From contig JAANDG010000251.1 of NCBI GenBank assembly GCA_036852015.1, positions 124,001-188,000 of the forward strand: a DNA stretch of 64,000 bases, read 5' to 3'. The position numbers and the translations under genes are program-made. The DNA comes from Pelodera strongyloides (Eukaryota > Nematoda > Chromadorea > Rhabditida > Rhabditidae). This document shows, in pieces, positions 46,883 to 57,600 of the stretch. Numbering within the stretch: position 1 is the first letter of the stretch; each line of letters begins with the position of its first letter. Under the pieces are notes generated by a model. That model was not told the DNA's origin and ran no database searches. It was given only the letters and a program-made list of their open reading frames with translations.

Positions 46883-49800
46883 ATGGAGACTGATAAAACT
46901 TACCCTGGTATGACTTTTTTAATTGTTTGGATTATTTTAATTAATGAGCCTAGTTGGACATGGCTGAATTTCTGTCCCTGACTATAGTTAGTGCACCGCG
47001 AGTGATCCGCGCCACCTCTTTTTTCAGTGTTTTCCGTTTCGCGCATTACTGGCGCACCAGTGGCACACTTTGAGCCCGCACACATGAGGGCCGCCCCAAG
47101 AAATCCCCCCCCCCCCACCCTGAGGTTATAGCGTTATTATTCATATAATTATAACTGATGCATCTATTAATTATCGGTTAATCTTTGAGCACCAACATCC
47201 GAAGAATTGGTATTTCTTTTGGAAAAGCAAGATGCGATGTTGGAATCTCTTATGGCAGAAATGTCAATTTGCAAAGAACAAGTGGATTATTTGAGGAAAA
47301 AGAACGAAGTTCAGGTTTGGTTATTGATTTATTTTTATTTTTCTCATGAAGACAGTGTAACATTGTTGCCTACGCCTAGTTTTTCATTATTCCATGTTGC
47401 TTGTCAATAGGTTTTACTTTTATAAATTATAACAAGATTTTCAATATGCATATTTAGGACAAGGAAAGTGCACATGACAGAGGGGAATTGGTAGACGCAC
47501 ATAAACGAATGGCTGATTTAGTCAAAGCAGTTAAGAATTTGGAGGTTTGTTGGGATAAATGTTAATTATATTTGTATTTACATTTCGTTATTCATAACTG
47601 ACGACATGTCTCGAAAGGTCGTGCGCGCCTAGCTAGATCTCGCCGCGCACCTCCCCTACCTTCGCAGTTCTCTCGCCATGTTCTCGCCGCGCACCTCGCC
47701 CTACCTTCGCAGTTCTCTCGCCATGTTCTCGCCGCGCACCGCCCGAGTTTAGTCAGTGAAATTAGGCGTAATAATCGGTAGGACAAATAGTATACTTTAA
47801 TATCCCACATTCGTTCCAGAATGAGAACGGTAATCTTCAACGTCGAATTAGCGAATTAGAAGCACATTCTTCTATACGACCGGCGCAAAGTGTACTCGAC
47901 TTACAGGAGAAGTTACGAGAAAGGGTACGGTAAAGAACTTAAAAGTAACATTCCGATGTGGGGTAGTATACTCTAAAAATTCAGAATATCGTTTTCATTT
48001 TCAGCAGTTTGAACTCGAAAGACGTGACAGAACCATAGAATCTCTTCGGTCAGAATTGGAGAGAGACCGTTCCAGAAATGAACAGGTATTTTTAATTTTG
48101 TAATATAATATGAATAATATTTTGTTCAGGTTCAGTTGTGCTCATCTACTAAATGCTAAAGGTAACCTTTTCGATCCAGGTTCGGAGCACCATACAAGAA
48201 CGGAACATTGCTTGGATGGATTTCGTTCGTTAGCACTAAAACTATAATGAAATGACAATTAGATATAGTTGACTTTAAAGGGTTTAACGTTTAAGGTCAC
48301 CGAACGTTTTTTAGCACGACATGTCGGTGTATGAAACATATTTACCCTCGTCAGACTCAAAATAATTGTTTTGTTCCGTTCCAGCTAGAAAAGGATCTAA
48401 ACTCTGCTCACAAATCGCGAAATGAACTTGCCAATACGCTAAATTCACGGATTGAATCATTGAGCAAAGATTTGGCACAAGCTCAACTCGAGGCCGAAGG
48501 TTTGGCTTTTCTCTCTGTTAGTCAATTTATGTGGCATCTAGCAGATCATGCAATCTTCTTCTTCAACGCGAAACTCGGCTCCAGTGCCGCACCAGTTTTG
48601 GTTGGGGTGCGCCGCTAGATCTGCACCCCCCCCCCCGAATAGTGCCATACAGGTGCCAGACTGGTGCGTATCTGGTGCCGCTTCATTTTCCGTGCCGTAC
48701 AGGTGCGGCACCCCGGCCAAGTTTCCCCAGTGTATGTAGCGCCAGGTTCTGCGTGAGTATAGAACATCCAAGGTTGCACATGAATACAAGTTCGCGAACG
48801 TTCTGATTATTTTCTACTGCTCACAATTCAAAAGAAAAGGAATATTTCCATCATAACCAGAACTTTCTAGCCAAGTCATCGAAAACAGACGGTGAAAAAG
48901 ACGCGTTGACTTCTGAAGTTGAAGTACTAAAGGAACGCGAAGTATTTCTCGACCAATTTTCGCAGCAACTTTCAAAGGTTTGTATTCAAGCTTGACTTAC
49001 AAGTTCATTTACAAGTTCTACACTTCTTCAGACTTCCCACAGAACATTCGTGCGGTTTGAGAAGCGAAATATATTTTACGTTTGTACGGTATTCCACTTG
49101 GAATTGTAGTTTTACGTTCTTTATTCAGGACCTAGTCGCCCTAAGGAAGGAGAAAGGCCTGATTTCGTCCCGAGTGACAACCCTTTCTGAAGAAAATGTG
49201 GCACTGCGAACCAAGGTTACTTTAATTGCGAATTATTTAGGAAATAACCAAGGGTCAACATCGCATTTGTGATCGACTTCGCCATACCCCTGTTCAACAA
49301 AGTCATTTTTCAGATATTGCGACAAACAATGCAAGCTGCCGAATGTGCGCCACAACATGACGAACGTTCGTTATTAGAATTCCTATATTTTGAAGCTTAC
49401 AATGCAAAGATCTTCAGAAGTACTCCTTATATTTAACAAACTACTCGAAGATCAGAAGCACTTGATTGCCGCTCTCAAGGAAGAATGTAAATTACTTACG
49501 GAGAAACTGGAGGATGAGAGACACGTAAATAAGTGAGTTAATTAACTTTTTATTATAAAACCCCGCTCAGTAAAGCAGGTCGCTGCTCCGTCCCGGTAAA
49601 GGGAGGAGCACGGTCCTCAGCGGGCCAAACCCGTTCTTCCCGCTCGCGACCCGCCCGTCTCCCAATCATCGCAGGTTTAGAGGGTGGCATAAATGCCTAT
49701 GAAGAGCAATACTAACTACAGAAATGATCCTGTGTAGTATGGTCTCAAATATGAAGTCTCATTCTTTCCTCTCATACAATGGCTGCCGTGGAGGGAGCGC

Positions 49801-51206
49801 CCGTTTCATACTCGGGCAGCACAGAACACTCACTACACGTGAGAAAATTTCACGGCAAGCAGATACTCACCGAAGAGAAGATGGAAAGTAAAAGTAAAAA
49901 AGGCATATTCTTACCTTGTCTGTTATTTTTATTGCAAGTTTGTTTGAACACTTTTGAGCACGATTCAGTTTAATCTTTTACACTCACATGTTTTACTCCA
50001 GCCTTCCTTTTACCTTTTGTTATGTTGAGAAGTAAACTATTTGTGAAGTTTTAGTGAGAGGGAAATAAATCGATCTGATCAAAATGTGGTTGGCGAAAAA
50101 CATTAGGGTCGGACTATCTCGGTGAAACATTTGCCAGATTTTTGAATGACAAGCCTTTTATTAGACCTCTTCTTTTAATTTTATTGGTGTCTACAGTTTC
50201 ACTGTGGTTCAGATCTGGTATGAATAGAGGGTTGTTGGTCCTCTTATCAACCGCGAGATATAACTCATGTCATTCATCTCCCAGACTCATCATATACAGT
50301 GCAGATCGGTTTTGATCTTCCTGTAGACAATGTATTCAGTTTGTTCTCCGGGGTCATCCGCAGCAGTGGCTTATCGCCTGTCCGTTTTATACTCTTCCCT
50401 CTGCGTCTCTAACCCCAGCAAAGGACACACGCAGGAAACGTATCACAGAACACTCTTTATATTTCAATGATTTCAAAGAAAAGGTTTATATTTGAAACAC
50501 GTAAAACTAACGCATACTGATTTGTTTGTTAGAAACTCGACAGAACAAAAACGAAACAGAGAAGTATATATAATAAGAGAACAAAATTGCCCAAATTGGG
50601 TTATCATCAGTGTTTTTCTTCTAAAATGTTATTACATTCGTTATGGTTTTCGTTACTTTCAAACGATATTACATTCGTTATGGTTTAGGTTCATGTACAA
50701 ACGGACCGAAGAAGGTTCGTTAGCTTTTGTGTTTTGAAACTGAGTGTTCTATGCTTTTGTGCTGTTTGTTCTGCCTGCTGGGTGCTCTGTGCAGCCCGAG
50801 TATAAAACAGGTGCTCTCTCCGCCGCAGCTATTGTATGAGAGGAAAGAATGAGACAGCATATTTGAGACCATACTACACAGGATCATTTCTGTAGTTAGT
50901 ATTGCTCTTCATAGGCATTTATGCCACCCTCTAAACCTGCGATGATTGGGAGACGGGCGGGTCGCGAGCGGGAAGAACGGGTCTTTGGCCCGCTGAGGAC
51001 CGTGCTCCTCCCTTTCCCGGGACGGAGCAGCGACCTGCTTTACTGAGCGGGGTTTTATAAAAGAAAGTAAAACGTGACAACAGTGAACCAAGTGTCACGT
51101 TCACCTACGAAAAATATCCACCTTCACTTTCAGGAACCGCATGAAATTGCTGAAGCACGAGAAGAAGGAGCTCGAACGGCGTATCGAGAAACTATTACAA
51201 ATCTAG
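46883..51206 (+). CDS. Long coiled-coil protein, unknown family
   Basis: Eleven exons with matching phases (46883-46907, 47190-47314, 47458-47544, 47820-47924, 48005-48085, 48385-48499, 48871-48977, 49129-49215, 49314-49365, 49418-49532, 51134-51206) encode 323 residues. The protein starts METDKTYP and is almost wholly heptad-like, rich in Glu, Lys, Leu, Gln and Arg. Segments include EKQDAMLESLMAEM, LQEKLRERQFELERRDR and IESLRSELERDR, and it ends in a basic KNRMKLLKHEKKELERRIEK helix. No other domain, signal peptide or membrane segment is visible. Such proteins are structural or scaffolding parts of cytoskeleton, centrosome or Golgi, but I cannot choose. The first, 25 nt exon is supported by its donor and phase only. 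An AATAAA lies at 51432-51437. The last intron holds a 1.5 kb inverted-repeat element. Confidence 0.78.
47640..47750 (+). repeat. GC-rich tandem repeat, about 44 bp unit
   Basis: TCTCGCCGCGCACC recurs at about 47639, 47683 and 47728, with TACCTTCGCAGTTCTCTCGC between. It is in intron 3 of the coiled-coil gene and is much richer in GC than its surroundings. Confidence 0.8.
48570..48732 (+). repeat. GC-rich MITE-like element, copy 2
   Basis: Relative of 3300-3450 with ends GAAACTCGGCTCCAGTGCCG and GGTGCGGCACCCCGGCC...AGTTTCCCCAGTG, and a C13-like run in the middle. It is in intron 6 of the coiled-coil gene. Confidence 0.7.
49553..51055. mobile_element. Non-autonomous DNA element with long terminal inverted repeats
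   Basis: The left arm (49553 to about 49832) and right arm (about 50742-51055) are reverse complements over nearly 300 bp. They start TATAAAACCCCGCTCAGTAA, pass the GAGACGGGCGGGTCGCGAGC block, and end near GAACACTC. The 0.9 kb interior has no recognisable transposase. The outermost bases of each arm also fold on themselves (CCCGCT...AGCGGG). A further arm-only copy is at 55349-55631. It fills most of the last intron of the coiled-coil gene. Confidence 0.88.
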
Positions 51207-51613
51207 TTTAATGGAATGTTCCAGAAAAATTTATGAGCCGATACTTTGTATATGTATAGCACAAAACGATTCAATATTTATTTACATGAGCGACTTCTAT
51301 AGGCACTCCATGTACGTATGCCATAGAACAGTGCAAGTAGGTACGCTGAGCGATAATCTTTGCGTGATTTTTGAGTATGTATTGCTATATATGTCCTAAA
51401 TAATCTATGTAGGCACATGATCAAAATGTTGAATAAATTTTCATGCCCTATTTCGAGTAAATGTTTCAGAATATTCAAACTACCCGTTTTTTTCGAGCTC
51501 GGTGCATGTAATAAACTATACTACAAGAAGTGAAAAACCTAGAATGAGGGATATAAACATAGTATGTATAAAGTATATAATAGTATTTAGTAGCCTAAAG
51601 CAACGACACGAGT
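51207..51613. other. Short convergent intergenic region
   Basis: Contains the 3' UTR of the coiled-coil gene (AATAAA at 51432-51437) and, from the other strand, the presumed 3' UTR of the first acyl-CoA synthetase. I see nothing else. Confidence 0.65.
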
Positions 51614-54600
51614 CTATAAATCCAGTGGGGTCTTAACATTTTCAAGGCCAAGTTCCTTTCTACTGATCTCCCGAATTTCCACTTTTCTCACTTTACCAGT
51701 GACGGTTTTCGGAAACTCCTTCTCGTCTTTAATCAGAACGTACGCAGGGATTTTGTAGTGAGCGATCTGAAAATGACACTTTTCAAGAATGCGCAAGTAT
51801 TGTATCATTGCATTCGCAAAATGTATGCGCAAGTATTATGCGCAAAATGTATGCGCAGACTTCGCTTTCGCAAGGACTTCTGTTAGAAGGATGAGCGATA
51901 ATGATCTGGAACTGGACATAATAGTATCAAGGTATGAAAATGCATCGAAATCCTTCTTAGGCGAAGCCCTAAAGCGCTAACTGTTGAAAAGCCATGCTCG
52001 CGGAAACCTGAATCTTTGATAGCTGTAAGATAAACATGGAGTAGATCTGAAGCGTTCTGACCTTTCCCTTGCAAGCCGCTTTAATATCATCAGGTTTCAC
52101 ATCTTCAAAGCCTTCTCGAAGATTGATCCACGCGCAGACTGCTTCACCGTAGCGCTCGTCGGGCACACCGACCACCTGAATGGTCAGTTTAAAGCGACGT
52201 GGAACGTGGTTTTTTAAACATATGCGAACCAACTGTACGTAATACATGCACATGTACGTGTGTACCAAAAAGGTCATAGAATTGGATACGATTTGAATAC
52301 AATACATTGGCATGCGTTTATTCGGTTTCGATTTCGGAACCGCATGTCATAGGTTGCGCAAGACAGCTAAATGTACACATTTTCATCTTTATCAACAAGT
52401 CGTAGTACACAAAACCAAATCAGCGGCTTTACTAACGCACCCCAAGTCGCCGCTGTTGCACAATCAATCATCGTAATCGTAAGTACCTGAGCATCGGATA
52501 TATAGGGCAAATTGAATAGGAATTGTTCAATCTCGGTGGGATAAATGTTCTCTCCGCCTCTGATTATCATATCCTTTGTGCGACCGACGATATTTATAGA
52601 TCCGTCCTCGTTCATTGAAGCCGTGTCCCTGAATATGCACAAAATTGGTGGATAGCAGAGTTGTGTTATCATTAGCGGCTTTCGCGGTTCCAAAGAAGAG
52701 CGTTATTCGCCCTCACAAACAGTTTAATTCTCCCAAAATCAAAAGTTTTAATGCTAAGTACTTTATTTTAAGTATGTAAGAAAGATATGGTGCTAAGTGA
52801 TGTTACCGCGCCCACCCGTTTTACAGAATGGCATGCAATTGTCCTCCAAACCCAGGAACTGAGAAAAGTGATTTCACCTTTTCAACTGATATTTCTGTGT
52901 TCAGAATTCAACTCACCCACCCCGTCTTATACCATCTGCTTGGCGTGATCTCTTCTCTAGTCTTCTCCTCGTCATTATAGTAGCCCATCATAACGTTGTA
53001 GCCTCTGAATTTAAAATGTTATAGCACGTGGTTTTGAAACGTATGCATTCCCACGTGCTATTTTTCATTCTGTGGCATTACGGCACAGGCGGGTACAGTG
53101 AATGTTTCATGTTGCATTTTACTTAGAAATGCTGCATTGTTGCTGGCCCCAGTGCCGCAGACATTTCACCGTATGCAAAGATTCGTTGCCTTGCCTCTAA
53201 GGTAACCTTGCCTTGCCGCCTAGGTAAGAAACGCCATCTTTGCCTTACGTTGCCTGTGGAGCTGGAGAAAAAGCAAATGACCCAAAATATAATCACCTTG
53301 CCCAAAGTTCACCCTTTTCTCCGCGTGGCAAAACACAATGATCGTCATCAACAACACAGAGCTAGAAAAATACACATTTAACAAACAACTTATTATTATT
53401 CACATTTAACAAACAACTTATTATTATTATTATTTGTTGTTGAAAACATTGCTGATCGAACGATACACCGAATGGTAGATAAAAAATCCCAAGACTGGAT
53501 GAAAATTGAAACAAATGCGCGGCGTAACCAGTTGGGGCCACAAAATATTGTAAAGAATCAGCAACAGATTACAAAACAAGCTGCACCCGCTCTCTCTCTC
53601 TCACTCTCTCTCTCGCTCTCTCTCACCCTCTTAACTCCTACAGGAAAGAGTAACGCACCTCGGTATGCGGTGCGCAGTAGCCGACGTTCTTGATTCTATC
53701 GAATGGTGCATCTTCAGCCCGGGACATGGTCGCGATGGGTGAGAGTTCAGTTGTACCATAGAGAATTGTCATATCAACCATACCGAGTTCCTTGACCATT
53801 CGTTCACAAAGCGCATACGGACAAGGAGAACCGGCGATGTAACCTAAACATAAGGGAGTTCAAGTCAGCTGTTTTACTATGTATTTCCAATCCGGATTGC
53901 TTCTTGCATTTCTTACACTGGGGCGCTATTTTTTAAATCTGTATGTTAGGTAGAAGCGAAAGTGCTAAATTGAAGCGAACTGTGAAAAGCATTTGGAACT
54001 TATACCCAGAGTCTATTAAAATAAACAAAATGACATGCATTATATGTACAGTCGGGACGGAGGGAGATGCAATGAGAGAGATAAATAGAGGGAGAGGCAG
54101 TGTTGGAGAGAGATAAAGACAATGGATAGACATCAGGGAGTTTTCTCCCAATCGGTGATCCTCACCTTCATGCAGTGAAGAAATATCCCTTCCCTCGAGT
54201 TCTTCATTCAGTATTTCGATAAACATAGTTGGTGTGCCGTACATTGATGTACATCTGATTGTGAAAAAATTGAAAAATAAATAATAACTACATTGATGAA
54301 ATTCTGCAATTCCAGATGCTGGCAAGTGCCCCTGAAGACAAGTGCGCCTCATTTCTGCCACCGGTGCACCAAATTCTACACCTATCGCGAAATATTGGCA
54401 AATTTCGCAAGGCTGTGGTTTTCATATGCTGCAACTTCTCGAAGTTTCGCGTTGCAACCAAGCCGTAATTATAAACTTTAGTCTCGTCCGACAAGACTTA
54501 GTTTATTACTTTCCGAACTGATTTGAATATATCATATCGGGTGTTAGGGTACCAAATGTTTGTACCAAATGAACCAAATTCATTAATTAGGAAGTTTGCT

Positions 54601-57600
54601 TGATACCTCTCCTCCTCTACCGCGTTAATTGCTTCTGGGGCGCTGAAGCTAGCTGACGGGAAGACCACTGATTGTCTGAAAGAAATATTAAAGGGGTACG
54701 GCACCCGGTTTGCGAAAGTAGGGCATGGTGGACAGCAGCATTTCCATTTATCATCACATGCAATTTGTCTGAAATTTGAATACTGAAGCTCACTTGTGAA
54801 CAATTGCATTTAGTGTGCCCATCACGCATCCAAAACAGTGATAGAGTGGGTTAGGAATGCAGATTTTGTGCTCCTAAAGTGAATTACTATACAAATTGCA
54901 CGATACTTGCCAAATTACATCACAAAAGAGAAAGCGCAGCAAAGCTATGTAGGATGTCGTCCGAAAAACCCAAAACCCAGAGTGTTTCATAATAATTTTA
55001 AATGTGAAAGTAGTGAACGTTTACTTGAAAGTAGTGAAATAAATATTAATCATACGTATTTTCCAGCACACAATTCACACAATTGAAGAAATTGTCACTT
55101 ACTGTACATAAATTACTTCATAATACATTTCCAAGTACAAAGTGCATTCACACATTCACACTTTGCATGGTGCTCTAACACTAACCCCTTTATGGTAATT
55201 AGAGTTCATTCCCATGAAATATGCATTGTTCACAATGTTGAAGTGAGTAAGTGTAGCTGCCTTGGGGTATCCAGTTGTTCCCTGAAAACAATTAAAGAAC
55301 ATGGTTATTTTGGGTAAGAAAAATGCTCTCTCGGAGCGAGATTCCTGTGAGTGTTCTGTGCTCTTTCCGAGTATGAAACAGGCGCTCTCTACGGCGTAGC
55401 TCCTGTACGAGAGGAATCATTGAGAGAGAAAAATTGAGACCATACTACACAGGATCATTTCTGTAGTTAGTATTGCTCTTCATAGGCATTTATGCCACCC
55501 TCTAAACCTGCGATGATTGGGAGACGGGCGGGTCGCGAGCGGGAAGAACGGGTCTTTGGCCCGCTGAGGACCGTGCTCCTCCCTTTACGGGGACGGAGCA
55601 GCGACCTGCTTTACTGAGCGGGGTTTTATAGTGAAAGATACAGGAAATCTACAAGAATCCTTGGAATGCAGTTTCTTTCCCGTCTGTTAATTTACGAGTA
55701 GATCGACTACGGTAGTGAGAGACAAGATAATGACGATATATCACTTACGCTAGTATACTGTATATTGATCGGTTGGTCGGGGGTAATTTTCTTCTCAATT
55801 TCGTACAAATTCAGCAAATCAGCCGAAGTTCCCGAGTGGAAAATATCGTTGTAGTTCCAGGCACCACTGGAAGCAAAAGGATAATAGTTTCTGTCCGTTG
55901 CAACTTTCCTATTTGATTAAAACGTTCCACTACCTAAAAACATTTATGTCTCGCAACATACCTTCAATCCTTTTTTTAAACGGAACAATGCTATTTATAG
56001 TTTGTCCATTTGTTTGTCTATTGCTTTAGAATATACTCGATTTCGCGAGAGGCCACGCAAACACAACAAGCACATACGTTTCGTGCACATGTGATAAAGT
56101 GGCTGTTTTTCCCTATTGATCAGCCACACAACACTACACCAACACTTTAAAGATTCGCCTCACACGTCTCTGATTAAGGTGTGGGTATTCATTTTTTTTA
56201 AACTATCTTTTGCAACTTAAACATTGTGTTCAACTATAATTTTCAGTAACGAAAGCTTAACCGTCAATTTGTGTTCGACCCATTCTCATCAATAAATTTT
56301 TGCGCAATTTATTATTTTCATCCGTTTAGCGTCACAAACTGATAAAAAATATAGCGTTGCGCAACATTTTACTGCTGTGAAACGCCTACAAATTGGGGCA
56401 AATAGTTATGGAGAGTATTTCCCATTTCTGCTTTGCACAACAATTTTGTTCCCTCATTCAGATCGAATTTTTATATTTCATAAATAGCTTTCGTTTATAT
56501 TTTTCGAAACGTATGTTATTCTATCACAAACTAATATCTTTTTGATGTAAGCAAGCGCAATCAGTATTTTCTGTCTGAAACTAATAGCAAATTTGTATAT
56601 ATCGCTCTGCATTTTAAAGCGAAATACCGGCCGGTTTTTGAGACACATCAAATACACCAGAATTCTTATGCTATGCAGCTTATGCAAATAAACATAAATT
56701 AGAATACAAAATCGAGCTAAATTCGAGTAAATTAGCATAAATACGAAAGAATTCAGTTGTCCACGATACGTTTCAAAAACCGGCCGCTATTTTGCTTTAA
56801 ATGATCGTGTCGAACCGAAATATTTGATTAGTGGTTTCTAAATGTATTATTTGCTCAAAATCTCGTTGACGTTCATGCAAGTTTACCTCCCATATTATTT
56901 ATATATTGTATCACGTCTGTTCCCTTCTAGTATTACCGTGGTTTCCTATTAATCCTATTCATTGCTTTAGTAATGGCATCGTGGTTCACTTTTTTCACAT
57001 CCAGTTTTCTGGGCAGCGCTTATAAATGGTTTGTTTCAACATTTCTACATAAACAGCGATTGAGAGCCATTAGGGAAAAGATAGAGGAAGGACCCATTGG
57101 ACAGGTTTGTTGTTCATTTAATTTTCTTGATCATGGAGTGGTTATGTTGTCGTCTTAGAGTGCGCCAGAACAGGGCGGCGAACCTCCATTGGGTTGCGCG
57201 GGTAGTTCGCGAAAAGGTGTACAATGACAGTTGGCGCATATTTTGAAAGGGGCCACCAGCGCGCCCCAGATTTGCCACCGAATTGCGCTGCCGTCATACT
57301 AAACGTATACTAATGCTATTCTAGATCAAAGACGAAGCTCAGTTCGACTTCCTCTTGGATGAGTTAGAATCAAGCGATCTTTCTCCCGAGGAGATCTATC
57401 TACTCTTGCAAGATCGAGAACAAAGGAAGAGGTTGGATTTAAACATTCAATTTAAAGCGAAATACCGGCCTGTTTTTGAAACGTATCTCAAGTACTTGCC
57501 TACCCATGCATTTATGCAACGTGGGAACTAAGTGGGGTCTAGTTTTTATTCTTCGCATATGCTGCATAAGAAAGCATGCGTACGCAATGTGTTTCAAAAA

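Noticed and set aside
54676..54790. Candidate synthetase exon between two proven exons
   Set aside because: The flanking exons (54794-54873 and 54607-54675) already join in phase and complete a conserved motif; including this piece would break it.
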